DNA of 64,000 nucleotides from JAKFWF01 sp031429105. Lineage in GTDB: Bacteria; Pseudomonadota; Alphaproteobacteria; Rhizobiales; Hyphomicrobiaceae. Numbering within the stretch: position 1 is the stretch's first letter; each line of letters opens with the position of its first letter. The stretch is taken from NCBI GenBank assembly GCA_031429105.1, contig JANOYV010000120.1, positions 14,295 to 78,294 of the forward strand, given 5' to 3'. The translations under genes were made by a program, and so were the position numbers. The notes below the pieces were generated by a model that made no database searches, was not told the DNA's origin, and saw nothing but the letters and a program-made list of their open reading frames with translations. Shown here one piece after another: positions 16,803-25,889 of the stretch.

Positions 16803-18440
16803 ATGACTGTGGAACTTGATCGTCGCGCATTTGTCGCCGCCTCGCTGGCGCAGACCATGGCCTTGGCGCTGGGCGGGGAGGCCTCCGTTGCGCAAACCAC
16901 GCGTAGTCCGAATGGTCTCGTGTTGGGGGGCGCTGAGCCGTTTTCCTTCAATGCCCTGAAGCAACGCGCGAAGGACTTAGGCGGCAAGCCCTATGCCGCC
17001 CCGCCGCGCCCCGCGCCTGAGATCGTCGCGAAAATCGATTACGCCATACACGGCTCGCTGAAGTACCGCACCGATGCAGCCTTGTTCGCGCAAGGGCCGG
17101 GGCAGTTCCCAGCGACGTTCTTTCACCTCGGGCAATACTTTCAGAAGTCGGTGCGGATGCATGTTGTGTCAGGGGGCGAGGCGCGCGAAGTCGTCTACGA
17201 ACCGTCCTACTTCGACATGCCGGTAGACTCGATTGCGCGCAAACTGCCAGAGAATGTCGGCTTCGCTGGCTTTCGCTTTCAGGAAAGCACCAAGGGGCAT
17301 CCGAGCAGGGGTGGTCGCGATGGTGGCAAACTCGACTGGCGCTTGAACGACTGGGTGGCGTTTCTCGGCGCCTCCTACTTCCGTGCCATTGGGGAAGACT
17401 ATCAATATGGGTTGTCGGCGCGCGGTCTTGCCATTGATCCGGCGATCTCGGGCGTGACGGAAGAGTTCCCCGACTTCACGCATTTCTACATCGAGACGCC
17501 TGCCGAAGGATCGGCCACGGTGGTGGTCAATGCGCTACTCGAATCGCCGAGTGTCACCGGCGCCTATCGGTTTGCGATGACGCGCGAGGCTGGCGTGGTG
17601 ATGGATGTAAGCTGTCGGCTGCACATCCGCCGCGAGGCACAACGCTTTTGCCTATCGCCGCTGACCTCGATGTACTGGTTCTCCGAGACCGTTAAAAATG
17701 CGTCCGGCGATTGGCGGCCAGAGGTTCATGATTCAGATGGGCTGGCACTGTGGACGGGAACCGGTGAACGCATCTGGCGACCGCTCAACAACCCGCCGCG
17801 CCAAATCGTGTCTTCGTTCGTTGACGACAACCCGAAGGGCTTTGGCCTGATGCAGCGCGACCGGCTGTACGATCACTATCAGGATGGCGTGGCTTACGAG
17901 CGACGCCCATCGCTATGGGTCGAGCCCATTGGCAATTGGGGCCGGGGTGCAGTGCAATTGATGGAGCTGCCGACCGACGATGAGATCCATGACAACATCG
18001 TCGCCGCCTGGGTGCCAGCCGAACCGGTAAAAGCTGGCAGCACGCTTGATCTCGCCTACAAGCTGCACTGGCTCAACGATGAGCCGAAGGCGGTGCGTGA
18101 GCAGGCGCAACTCGCCCGCACGGTCGCGACCCGCATTGGCACCGGGGGTGAGCCTGGCACGCCGCGGCCGCAAGGCGTGAAGAAGTTTGTCGTTGAGTTC
18201 TTCGGGAGTTCGCTCAGCACCGTGCCGTCCGGCATCAAGCCCGAGGCTGTTGTGACAACCTCGCGTGGCGAAATCATCAACCCGTTCACCGAAGCGCTGT
18301 CGAACGACGTCGCCGGTCATTGGCGCGCGGTGTTCGACTTGAAAGCAGGCCCCGGCGATCCGGTGGAGCTTCGCATGTTCATGCGGCTCAAGGGGCAGGT
18401 TCTGACCGAAACCTGGGCTTATCAGGCCCACGCCGGGTGA
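16803..18440 (+). CDS. Periplasmic glucan biosynthesis protein (OpgG/OpgD, MdoG family), Tat signal
   Basis: 545-residue MdoG/OpgG-family protein of osmoregulated periplasmic glucan synthesis. The N-terminus carries a twin-arginine signal (LDRRAFVAASLAQT) followed by a hydrophobic stretch and a cleavage-like region near VAQT. OpgD proteins use Tat export while OpgG usually uses Sec, so OpgD-like is the closer comparison, though only the family can be called. Family segments include FDMPVDSIARKLPENVGFAGFR, LGASYFRAIGE, YGLSARGLAID and LPTDDEIHDNIVAAWVP. ATG 16803 follows GGGCGGGA and puts the twin arginines near the start. No OpgH synthase is adjacent; an OpgC homologue lies far off at 52743-53837. 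Confidence 0.9.
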   Translation: MTVELDRRAFVAASLAQTMALALGGEASVAQTTRSPNGLVLGGAEPFSFNALKQRAKDLGGKPYAAPPRPAPEIVAKIDYAIHGSLKYRTDAALFAQGPGQFPATFFHLGQYFQKSVRMHVVSGGEAREVVYEPSYFDMPVDSIARKLPENVGFAGFRFQESTKGHPSRGGRDGGKLDWRLNDWVAFLGASYFRAIGEDYQYGLSARGLAIDPAISGVTEEFPDFTHFYIETPAEGSATVVVNALLESPSVTGAYRFAMTREAGVVMDVSCRLHIRREAQRFCLSPLTSMYWFSETVKNASGDWRPEVHDSDGLALWTGTGERIWRPLNNPPRQIVSSFVDDNPKGFGLMQRDRLYDHYQDGVAYERRPSLWVEPIGNWGRGAVQLMELPTDDEIHDNIVAAWVPAEPVKAGSTLDLAYKLHWLNDEPKAVREQAQLARTVATRIGTGGEPGTPRPQGVKKFVVEFFGSSLSTVPSGIKPEAVVTTSRGEIINPFTEALSNDVAGHWRAVFDLKAGPGDPVELRMFMRLKGQVLTETWAYQAHAG

Positions 18441-18509
18441 GTGGCCGGGGGCTTGAATGCCGTCGATGTTCGCGCCACGTTAGATCGAACATTAGACAAG
18501 GAGCGAACG

Positions 18510-19427
18510 ATGAGCTGGCAACCGTCCTCCGATCCGACCCCTGGCGACAAGCAAAGCTGTGACGCAATCGAGCATGTGATTGTGCCACGCGCGCGCGATC
18601 TCGGCGGCTTCGAGGTGCGGCGGGCTTTGCCCTCGACGAAGACGCAGATGATTGGACCCTTCATCTTCTTTGACCAGATGGGCCCGGCTGAGTTCATTCT
18701 CGGGACCGGCATCGACGTGCGCCCCCATCCGCACATTGGGTTGGCGACCGTCACGTACCTGTTCGAAGGTGAGATCTGGCATCGGGATTCGCTGGGCACC
18801 TCGATGCCGATCCGACCGGGGGACGTGAACCTGATGTCGGCTGGGCGCGGCATCGTCCATTCGGAGCGCGAAGCAGCGGACCTCAAGACGAAGCCACGCC
18901 GCATGTTCGGCATTCAAGCCTGGTGCGCGTTACCGAAATCGCACGAAGAAACAGTGCCGACGTTCGTGCATCACGGCGTTGACGAACTTCCTCGCATAAC
19001 GGGCGAAGGCAAGCGCGTCCGGCTGATCATGGGAGAAGCATTCGGGCAGACGGCACCGACCAAATTTCCCCATCCAACGCTGTACGCCGAAGCTGTGCTG
19101 GCGCCGGGTGCGATCCTGCCCTTCGATGCCGACTATGATGAGCGCGGCATCTATATCGCGTCCGGCACCATCGACATCGCCGGACAAACGTTCGAGGCCG
19201 GTCGGCTGTTGACGTTTAAGCCCGGTGATCGCATTTCAATTTTGGCGCTGTCGCAGGCGCGTCTCATGATGCTCGGTGGCGAGCCAATGGATGGTCCGCG
19301 CCACATCGGGTGGAATTTCGTGTCATCGTCGAAAGACCGGATCGAATCCGCCAAGGAAGACTGGCGGCAGAAGCGGTTTGCCCTGGTGCCGGGCGACGAA
19401 GTGGAACGGATCGAGCTGCCGGGGTGA
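18510..19427 (+). CDS. Pirin family protein
   Basis: 306-residue bicupin of the pirin/YhhW family. The N-terminal cupin contains GPFIFFDQMGPAEF, the metal-type histidines in RPHPHIGLATVTYLFEGE (H73, H75), the motif MSAGRGIVHSER with a further histidine, and FGIQAWCALP. The C-terminal cupin ends with LMMLGGEPMDGPRHIGWNFVSS, a pirin C-terminal signature. Family members bind iron and some have quercetin dioxygenase activity, but the function of most is unknown. The start at ATG 18510 has AAGGAG seven bases ahead. It begins 69 bases after the glucan gene on the same strand. Confidence 0.92.
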   Translation: MSWQPSSDPTPGDKQSCDAIEHVIVPRARDLGGFEVRRALPSTKTQMIGPFIFFDQMGPAEFILGTGIDVRPHPHIGLATVTYLFEGEIWHRDSLGTSMPIRPGDVNLMSAGRGIVHSEREAADLKTKPRRMFGIQAWCALPKSHEETVPTFVHHGVDELPRITGEGKRVRLIMGEAFGQTAPTKFPHPTLYAEAVLAPGAILPFDADYDERGIYIASGTIDIAGQTFEAGRLLTFKPGDRISILALSQARLMMLGGEPMDGPRHIGWNFVSSSKDRIESAKEDWRQKRFALVPGDEVERIELPG

Positions 19428-19439
19428 TGAAAAAAGGCG

Positions 19440-19820
19440 TCAATTTGCAGGTATAGCGGCGCGAAGGGCCTTTGCCCATTCGGACGGCAGATGCAAGCGC
19501 TCAGCATTTATAACGGTGCCATTCGGTTCTAGAAGCATGACCCAGCCCGAGGCGATCGCGTTTTGGCTGTCCATAATTTTTATCTGATCAGCACAAAGAA
19601 TATTACGGTTCAGTTCAATTGTAACGCGACCTTCTATGACTTGCGTGTCCCCTGTCCTGTAAAGAAGGTTCGCGCGCCACCTCAATCCGCTGTCAGGCGC
19701 GGGAGTACCGAGCGGTGGGTCAATGGCAGCACAGGTGTTAGCGGACTGCTGCGCGGAAGCGAACGTGCTCAAGGACAGCATAAAAATAGACAATCCTAAG
19801 CAAATTATCTTAGCCGCCAT
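19440..19820 (-). CDS. Small exported protein resembling LptA/OstA repeat
   Basis: 126-residue protein with a clear signal peptide (MAAKIICLGLSIFMLSLSTFASA, cleavage likely after ASA). The mature part contains VIEGRVTIELNRNILCADQIKI and ASGWVMLLEPNGTVINAERL. This follows the repeating beta pattern of LptA and of the N-terminal OstA domain of LptD, where a line such as 'GNV.LLEPDGTV..AD' recurs. Known family members bind lipopolysaccharide in the periplasm, but this one is much shorter than LptD and has only about one and a half repeats. It is convergent with the pirin gene and separate from the urt operon. Family assignment is by pattern only. Confidence 0.55.
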   Translation of the reverse strand: MAAKIICLGLSIFMLSLSTFASAQQSANTCAAIDPPLGTPAPDSGLRWRANLLYRTGDTQVIEGRVTIELNRNILCADQIKIMDSQNAIASGWVMLLEPNGTVINAERLHLPSEWAKALRAAIPAN

Positions 19821-19950
19821 GTCGCACTCCTTTGACGCAGCAAGACGGCGGATTGGTATCGATGCAGATGGTCCTTATTAAGGCAGGGGCCTGCTCGGAT
19901 ATTCGCCGATCTTGAACTGTGGCTTGGCCGAGTGACGCGGATTAAGCAGC

Positions 19951-20652
19951 TCAAACCGTCATCAACTTGCGCACGTCCGCCTCGACCATGCTTGCCTTCG
20001 TGCCCGATAGCACGACTTCGCCGCGTTCCAACACCGCGAAGGTGTCGGTCAGTTCCTTGGCGAAGTCGAAGTATTGCTCGACCAGCACGATCGCCATCGT
20101 GCCCTTGTCGCGCAGGTAGGTGATCGCTCGGCCGATGTCCTTAATGATCGATGGCTGAATGCCCTCGGTCGGCTCATCGAGCACCAGGAGCTTCGGTCGG
20201 GTGACGAGCGCGCGCGCAATCGCAAGCTGCTGCTGCTGTCCGCCGGAAAGATCGCCGCCGCGGCGGCCGAGCATTGATTTCAGGATCGGGAATAGCTCGT
20301 ACAACTCAGGTGGAATGGTGCGGTCGGCGCGCTTGAGAGGGGCGAAGCCGGTTTCGAGGTTTTCCTTCACCGTGAGCAACGGGAAGATCTCTCGGCCCTG
20401 TGGCACGTAGGCGATGCCACGACGTGCGCGTTCGTAAGGGAGAAGCTTCGAAATCTCCTCGCCATCGAATTTGATCGACCCACCGCTGATGGCCTGTTGA
20501 CCGACAATCGCGCGTAGAAGCGAACTTTTGCCAACACCGTTACGGCCCAGCACGCAAGTGATCCGGCCAATGTCAGCCGCAACCGATACGCGCCGCAGTG
20601 CTTGAGCGGCACCATAGTGAAGATTGATCGCATCTACGGTCAGCATGATCAT
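19951..20652 (-). CDS. urtE: Urea ABC transporter ATP-binding protein UrtE
   Basis: 233-residue ABC ATPase of the LivF type. Walker A is GRNGVGKSSLL, the signature is LSGGQQQQLAIARAL, Walker B is LLVLDEPTEGIQPSII, and the switch histidine position carries VEQYFDFA, where Gln replaces the usual His as in LivF/UrtE proteins. PTEGIQPSI is the wording typical of UrtE. It is the last gene of urtABCDE and its ATG overlaps the urtD stop by four bases (ATGA). The complex imports urea in the cytoplasmic membrane. Confidence 0.93.
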   Translation of the reverse strand: MIMLTVDAINLHYGAAQALRRVSVAADIGRITCVLGRNGVGKSSLLRAIVGQQAISGGSIKFDGEEISKLLPYERARRGIAYVPQGREIFPLLTVKENLETGFAPLKRADRTIPPELYELFPILKSMLGRRGGDLSGGQQQQLAIARALVTRPKLLVLDEPTEGIQPSIIKDIGRAITYLRDKGTMAIVLVEQYFDFAKELTDTFAVLERGEVVLSGTKASMVEADVRKLMTV

Positions 20653-21398
20653 CGCCCCAAATATACTTCGATGACGCGTTCGTTGGCGGAAACTTGGTCG
20701 AGCGAACCTTCGGCCAACACGCTGCCTTCATGCAGCACGGTGACGCGGACGCCGAGGCGGCGGACGAAGTCCATATCGTGCTCGACGACGATGACCGAAT
20801 GATCCTTGGCGATTTCGCGCAACAGGTCGGCGGTGGTCTCGGTTTCGCTGTCGGTCATGCCAGCGACCGGCTCATCGACCAGCAACAGTTTGGGATCCTG
20901 CGCAATCAGCATGCCGATCTCCAGCCACTGCTTCTGCCCGTGGCTGAGAGCGCCGGCAGCCCGTGCTCGATGGGCGTCGAGCCGGATAGTGCCAAGGATA
21001 TGATCGATCCGCTCGCTGTCATGCGTCCGGCGCTTCCAGAACAAATTCGCGCCGACGCGGCGGTTGTTCTTCAGCGCAAGCAGAAGATTATCCTCAACCG
21101 TGTGCTGTTCGAATACCGTTGGCTTCTGGAACTTGCGACCAATTCCGAGATTGGCAATTGCCGCTTCGTCGAGCTTGGTCAGATCGACCGTGCGATCAAA
21201 CATGACCTCACCGTCGTCTGGTCGGGTCTTGCCCGTGATAACGTCCATCATCGTCGTTTTGCCAGCCCCGTTCGGGCCGATGATCGCCCGCATTTCGCCG
21301 TGACGAATGTCGAGCGATAGCCCGTTCAATGCGCGGAAGCCATCGAATGAAACTTCGACGCCGGACAGATACAACAGCGAGTGGGTGACCTCGGTCAT
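20649..21398 (-). CDS. urtD: Urea ABC transporter ATP-binding protein UrtD
   Basis: 249-residue ABC ATPase of the LivG type. Walker A is GPNGAGKTTMMDVITGKTRPDDG, with the UrtD-typical ITGKTRPD continuation. The signature is LSHGQKQWLEIGML, where His replaces the second Gly, and Walker B is LLLVDEPVAGMTDSET, both characteristic of UrtD. The switch histidine is in VVEHDMDFVRRL. It is translationally coupled to urtC upstream and urtE downstream by ATGA overlaps. With UrtE it powers urea import through the UrtB/UrtC permease pair. Confidence 0.94.
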   Translation of the reverse strand: MTEVTHSLLYLSGVEVSFDGFRALNGLSLDIRHGEMRAIIGPNGAGKTTMMDVITGKTRPDDGEVMFDRTVDLTKLDEAAIANLGIGRKFQKPTVFEQHTVEDNLLLALKNNRRVGANLFWKRRTHDSERIDHILGTIRLDAHRARAAGALSHGQKQWLEIGMLIAQDPKLLLVDEPVAGMTDSETETTADLLREIAKDHSVIVVEHDMDFVRRLGVRVTVLHEGSVLAEGSLDQVSANERVIEVYLGR

Positions 21399-22561
21399 TT
21401 CAATGCCCCTTCCGACTCCGCTGTGCGCAATGCACCCGGAGGTGCAACCTCGGGCGCGTCATCTGATCGATTGTTTCTGTTGGTCCAATCGGCGAGCGTG
21501 CCCATGATGCCCTTTGGCAGGAATATTGTGACCAACACAAACAGGAGGCCAAGCGCGAATAGCCAGTATGGTGCGAGAATGCCGCTGGTGAAGGTCGTCT
21601 TGGCGTAGTTGACCAGGATCGCGCCAAGCGCTGCCCCAACGAGTGTGCCGCGTCCGCCAACCGCCACCCAGATCACCACTTCGATCGAGTTCGCCGGATG
21701 GAACTCACTCGGATTGATGATGCCGACCTGGGGCACGTAAAGCGCGCCAGCGATGCCAGCCATGCAGGCCGACAGCGTGAACAGGAATGTTTTATAGGCA
21801 TCGACGCGGTAGCCGAGAAACCGCGTCCGACTTTCCGCGTCGCGGATCGCGACTAACACCTTGCCGAGCTTCGAGGCGACGACGCCACGGGCGATCACGT
21901 AACAGGCCATCAAAGTGATTGCCGATAGCGAGAACAAAGTCGCGCGGGTGCCGGGCGCTTGCACGCTATAGCCCAGGATGTCTTTGAAGTCGGTGAGCCC
22001 GTTATTGCCGCCAAAGCCCATGTCGTTGCGAAAGAATGATAGCCACAGCGCGTACGTCAACATCTGCGTGATGATCGACAGATAGACGCCGGTGACGCGG
22101 CTACGGAACGCAAACCAACCGAATACAAAGGCTAGAAGTCCCGGCGCCAGAAACACCATCAGGCCCGCGAATGGGAACATGTCGAAGCCCCACCAGTACC
22201 AGGGCAATTCCTTCCAGTTTAGAAACACCATGAAGTCGGGCAGCAGCGGGTTGGAATAAACGCCGCGCGAGCCGATCTGGCGCATCAAATACATACCCAT
22301 GGCATAACCGCCGAGCGCAAAGAACGCGCCATGCCCCAGGCTCAAGATGCCCGCATACCCCCAGATCAGGTCGAGCGACAGCGCTAGAATCGCAAAGCAC
22401 AAGTACTTGCCCCACAGCGCCACGCTCGATGTCGAGATGTGGAAAAACGACGAGGGCGAAAAAACCAGATGACAGAACGGCACTACGATAGCGGCGATAG
22501 CGAGCAGCCCTAAAAAGATTGCGCCGCGTTTGTCACTTTCGATCAGGGCTCGCACAATCAT
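21395..22561 (-). CDS. urtC: Urea ABC transporter permease UrtC
   Basis: 388-residue LivM-type permease with about ten transmembrane helices. The family stretch SLDLIWGYAGILSLGHGAFFALGGYAMGMYLM is complete, including the GHGAFFALG loop. Later segments MAGIAGALYVPQVGIINPSEF and VAVGGRGTLVGAALGAILVNYAKT are typical of UrtC. The C-terminus ends in a charged cytoplasmic tail (DWTNRNNRSDD). Its start overlaps the urtB stop and its stop overlaps the urtD start, so the four distal genes form one tightly coupled unit. Confidence 0.94.
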   Translation of the reverse strand: MIVRALIESDKRGAIFLGLLAIAAIVVPFCHLVFSPSSFFHISTSSVALWGKYLCFAILALSLDLIWGYAGILSLGHGAFFALGGYAMGMYLMRQIGSRGVYSNPLLPDFMVFLNWKELPWYWWGFDMFPFAGLMVFLAPGLLAFVFGWFAFRSRVTGVYLSIITQMLTYALWLSFFRNDMGFGGNNGLTDFKDILGYSVQAPGTRATLFSLSAITLMACYVIARGVVASKLGKVLVAIRDAESRTRFLGYRVDAYKTFLFTLSACMAGIAGALYVPQVGIINPSEFHPANSIEVVIWVAVGGRGTLVGAALGAILVNYAKTTFTSGILAPYWLFALGLLFVLVTIFLPKGIMGTLADWTNRNNRSDDAPEVAPPGALRTAESEGALK

Positions 22562-24168
22562 GCCTCCACCGACCGGCCCTTGAGAGCGAATAGCCCTCGC
22601 GGTCGCTTCTGGATGAACATGATCACGGCGATCAGCAGGATGATCTTGCCGAGTACGGCACCAGCAAATGGCTCAAGTAACTTGTTGGCGATGCCAAGCG
22701 ACATAGCGCCGACCAATGTGCCCCACAAATTGCCGACGCCGCCGAACACCACAACGAGGAAACTATCGACGATGTAGCTCTGGCCAAGGTTCGGTGAAAC
22801 GTTATCAATCTGACTCAACGCGACACCAGCCAACCCGGCAATGCCAGAGCCTAGACCAAACGTCAGGGCGTCGACACGAGCCGTCGGAATACCCATCGAG
22901 CTGCCCATCCGTCGATTTTGCGTCACGGCACGCATATGCAAGCCAAACGGCGTGTACTTCAACGCGAGCAATAGCCCGAAGAAGATCAATCCAGCGAACA
23001 CGATGATCCAGAGCCGGTTCCAGGTGATTACGAGTTCGCCCACCTTAAACGCACCCGACATGAAGCTAGGGGCGCCGACCTCGCGATTGGTCGGCCCGAA
23101 CCAAGTACGCACGGCCTGCTGAAGAATAAGGCTGATGCCCCAGGTCGCCAGCAGTGTCTCCAGTGGGCGGCCATAGAGGAAGCGGATCACGCTACGCTCA
23201 ATGGCAATGCCAATGGCACCTGCGACCAGAAACGCCAATGGAATCGCGAAGATCAGCGAGTAGTCGAATAGTCCAGGAAAGCTCGTGCGGATGACCTCTT
23301 GCACGACGAAGGTGGTGTAGGCCCCGATCATCACCATTTCGCCGTGCGCCATGTTGATGACGCCCATCACACCGAACGTGATCGCAAGGCCAATAGCTGC
23401 AAGTAACAGTACGGAGCCGAGCGAGAGGCCGTACCAGAAATTCTGCGCAATGCGCCAAACCGCAAGCTTGCTCTCGATGTCGGCAACGGCGCGGGTCGCC
23501 GCTTCTTTCAAAGCAGCAGGCGCGCTGGCTGGTAGCCCTTGAAGGGCTGCAACGGCCGTCTGGTCACCGCGTGTCTTTAGAATGCTGATTGCGGCAATGC
23601 GTGTGACTTCCGGCAAATCCACTTTGTTGAACACAATGACCGCACGGGCTGCTTCTAGCTCGAGCCGTACTTTTGCATCGACCTCTTTTGCGAGTGCCGC
23701 AACGACTTGATCGAACTTGCTCGCATCCTGCGACTTGAAGATTGATTGGGCGGCCTCCAGGCGCTTGACGGGGTCGGGTGATAATAGCGTCATTGCGCCG
23801 AGCGCTGCCTGAACCGCTGTGCGCACACGGTTGTTGAGGCGCACTGGCGTTAAGTCTGCTGGAGCAACTGGCACGATCATTCCGGTTGTGGCATTCGTGA
23901 GCTTGCCGCCGACATCAATAACCACAACCAACTTGTCGGTTGCTGAAAACCTCAATCGACTTTCGGCAAGCGCTGCGAGGATGATGGGGGCTGCGGCATC
24001 GCCAGAATTTGCGATCTCGGAAATGGCTTCAGCCGTGTCGGAATAGCTATCGGCTAAAAAGCGGGCGACGGGTGCGTCGAGGTTGGCCGCAGCAGCAAAT
24101 GTCGTCGACAGGCCGACGTTTGCGGCTATCGCGAATATCTGAAAGAGCGTCGTTAGAAATCGCCGCAT
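22558..24168 (-). CDS. urtB: Urea ABC transporter permease UrtB with long N-terminal extension
   Basis: 536-residue LivH-type permease. The first about 25 residues are a signal-like hydrophobic segment (FLTTLFQIFAIAANVGLSTTFAAA). The following 200 residues are a soluble, probably periplasmic, Ala-rich helical domain with HEAT-like spacing. The permease core starts near residue 240 (YGLSLGSVLLLAAIGLAITFGVMGVINMAHGEMVMIGAYTTF) and runs to VVVFGGVGNLWGTLVGA. Such N-terminal extensions are a known feature of UrtB. ATG 24168 was chosen over a longer upstream frame because it starts directly at the signal segment. A 135-base gap with a strong hairpin separates it from urtA. Confidence 0.93.
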   Translation of the reverse strand: MRRFLTTLFQIFAIAANVGLSTTFAAAANLDAPVARFLADSYSDTAEAISEIANSGDAAAPIILAALAESRLRFSATDKLVVVIDVGGKLTNATTGMIVPVAPADLTPVRLNNRVRTAVQAALGAMTLLSPDPVKRLEAAQSIFKSQDASKFDQVVAALAKEVDAKVRLELEAARAVIVFNKVDLPEVTRIAAISILKTRGDQTAVAALQGLPASAPAALKEAATRAVADIESKLAVWRIAQNFWYGLSLGSVLLLAAIGLAITFGVMGVINMAHGEMVMIGAYTTFVVQEVIRTSFPGLFDYSLIFAIPLAFLVAGAIGIAIERSVIRFLYGRPLETLLATWGISLILQQAVRTWFGPTNREVGAPSFMSGAFKVGELVITWNRLWIIVFAGLIFFGLLLALKYTPFGLHMRAVTQNRRMGSSMGIPTARVDALTFGLGSGIAGLAGVALSQIDNVSPNLGQSYIVDSFLVVVFGGVGNLWGTLVGAMSLGIANKLLEPFAGAVLGKIILLIAVIMFIQKRPRGLFALKGRSVEA

Positions 24169-24226
24169 GATCAATCCAAAAACACTGGTAGCGTGAAGTC
24201 GTCGATGCTCGCGCTTGTCGTGGAAA

Positions 24227-24255
24227 GGGCGGCGCACTGCAACAGCGCGCCGCCC
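24227..24255 (-). terminator. Strong hairpin between urtA and urtB (partial terminator or mRNA end stabiliser)
   Basis: A perfect nine-pair GC stem, GGGCGGCGC (24227-24235) against GCGCCGCCC (24247-24255), encloses an 11-base loop. It lies about 50 bases after the urtA stop on the transcribed strand and is followed by only a short TTT. It probably limits transcription past urtA or protects the urtA mRNA, raising the ratio of binding protein to permease as is common in ABC import operons. Function inferred. Confidence 0.6.
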
Positions 24256-24303
24256 GTAAGTCTTATGTCCGTGTCAAATTTAACCCGGATCAAGCAGCAA
24301 AGA

Positions 24304-25593
24304 TCAACCGCATTTGCCGGTCTTGGTATTGAAGTTACCGCACTTCTTCTCGACCCAGTCGCCGATCAGGTCCTTGGAACCATCAAGGCTCTTTGACCAA
24401 GCGTCACCTGCAACGAGATCTTTCGTCTTCCAAACCGTTTCCATCTGGCCGTCGGCCTTGATTTCACCGATCAGAACAGGCTTCGTGATGTGATGGTTCG
24501 GCAGCATCTTCGACATACCACCGGTCAAGTTGGCCGCTTCGATGCCAGGCAACGCGTCGATGACCTTATCTGGATCAACCGACTTCACCTGCTCGACAGC
24601 CTTGACCCACATGTTGAAGCCAATCACGTGTGCTTCCATCGGATCGTTGGTGACGCGCTTCGGGTTCTTGGTGAAGGCTTTCCACTTTGCGATGAACTCG
24701 TCGTTGGCAGGGGCTTTCACGCTCTGGAAGTAGTTCCAGGCGGTCAAGTGGCCAACAAGGTTCTTGGTGTCGATGCCAGCGAGCTCTTCTTCACCGACAG
24801 AGAATGCGACGACTGGAATATCGGTCGCCTTCACGCCAGCGTTAGCAAGTTCCTTGTAGAACGGCACGTTGGCATCGCCGTTAATGGTCGATACGACGGC
24901 GGTCTTTTTGCCGGCGGTGCCGAACTTCTTGATGTCGGATACGATCGTCTGCCAATCGGAGTGCCCGAAAGGCGTGTAGTTGATCATGATGTCGTCTTTG
25001 GCGACGCCCTTTGAAATCAGGTAGGCCTCAAGGATCTTGTTGGTTGTGCGCGGATAGACGTAGTCGGTGCCAGCCAATACCCAACGCTTCACGTCGCCGC
25101 CGTCTTTCGACATCAGGTAATCAACAGCTGGGATTGCCTGCTGGTTCGGGGCTGCGCCCGTGTAGAAGACATTGCGTTCTGACTCTTCACCCTCGTACTG
25201 AACCGGATAGAAGAGGATGTTGTTGAGCTCCTTGAACACCGGCAGCACCGATTTGCGTGACACTGAGGTCCAGCAGCCAAACACCACCGAAACCTTGTCC
25301 TTAGAAATCAACTCGCGGGCCTTTTCTGCGAAAAGGGGCCAGTTTGAAGCAGGGTCAACGACGACCGCTTCAAGCTTCTTGCCGAGCACGCCCCCTTTCT
25401 TGTTTTGCTCATCGATCAGGAAGAGCATCGTGTCCTTCAGCGTCGTCTCGCTGATTGCCATCGTGCCTGAAAGTGAATGTAGGATCCCGACCTTAATGGT
25501 CTCTTGGGCCTGGGCTTGGAGGCTGGTCAGTAGAACTGCTGACGCAGCCAGTCCGCCCGCAAGCGTCGCTGCCGTTTTACGTACTGAAAGCAT
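24304..25593 (-). CDS. urtA: Urea ABC transporter substrate-binding protein UrtA
   Basis: 429-residue periplasmic binding protein of the Leu/Ile/Val-binding fold. A Sec signal peptide (MLSVRKTAATLAGGLAASAVLL, cleavage near AQAQ) precedes TIKVGILHSLSGTMAISET, the N-terminal sequence typical of UrtA. Further family segments are VFGCWTSVSRKSVLPVFKE, LFYPVQYEGEESERNVFYTGAAPNQQ and HVIGFNMWVKAVEQ. The start at ATG 25593 has GAGGGA just upstream and places the signal peptide correctly; a longer frame upstream adds nine residues without support. A sigma-54 type promoter lies about 26 bases before the predicted mRNA start codon. First gene of urtABCDE; no urease genes are in the window. Confidence 0.95.
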   Translation of the reverse strand: MLSVRKTAATLAGGLAASAVLLTSLQAQAQETIKVGILHSLSGTMAISETTLKDTMLFLIDEQNKKGGVLGKKLEAVVVDPASNWPLFAEKARELISKDKVSVVFGCWTSVSRKSVLPVFKELNNILFYPVQYEGEESERNVFYTGAAPNQQAIPAVDYLMSKDGGDVKRWVLAGTDYVYPRTTNKILEAYLISKGVAKDDIMINYTPFGHSDWQTIVSDIKKFGTAGKKTAVVSTINGDANVPFYKELANAGVKATDIPVVAFSVGEEELAGIDTKNLVGHLTAWNYFQSVKAPANDEFIAKWKAFTKNPKRVTNDPMEAHVIGFNMWVKAVEQVKSVDPDKVIDALPGIEAANLTGGMSKMLPNHHITKPVLIGEIKADGQMETVWKTKDLVAGDAWSKSLDGSKDLIGDWVEKKCGNFNTKTGKCG

Positions 25594-25630
25594 GGGTTCC
25601 CTCGGGTTGATTATTACCAAACCATTAACA

Positions 25631-25645
25631 GCAAGCCGTGTGCCA
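25631..25645 (-). promoter_or_regulatory. Sigma-54 (RpoN) promoter for urtABCDE
   Basis: Read on the minus strand, TGGCACACGGCTTGC matches the sigma-54 consensus TGGCAC-N5-TTGC. The GG (-24) and GC (-12) dinucleotides are exactly 12 bases apart. The predicted start is near 25619-25620, about 26 bases before the urtA ATG. Nitrogen-controlled transport operons often use RpoN with NtrC. A bulged inverted repeat covers the same bases on the plus strand, but the promoter reading explains it better. Confidence 0.68.
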
Positions 25646-25889
25646 TCTTCACGGCACGGCTTTCCCCTCTGAATTCATTGGATATTTATCTGCGAGGGTG
25701 CGGTTGCGCGGTGCATACTCGGGTTGTTCTGGCTAATTTTCAGTCAGGTTCAAAATGCAACGGCTTAAAATTAGGCAGATATTAGGTGTGCCATATAAAC
25801 TTTCAGTCCTCGATCGAACTCCAAGATCGTGGGGTGGCTTCGGTTGAGCATTGAGACAGAGACTAATCCGCCTAAGGCTTGAGCGGTTT

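Noticed and set aside
20694..21320. Plus-strand open frame opposite urtD
   Set aside because: Antisense shadow of an ABC ATPase gene with all motifs on the other strand.
25633..25662. Hairpin AAGCCG...CGGCTT with bulge, considered as terminator or leader structure
   Set aside because: The same bases form a correctly spaced sigma-54 promoter on the minus strand, which explains their position upstream of urtA better; no T-tract or leader context supports a terminator.
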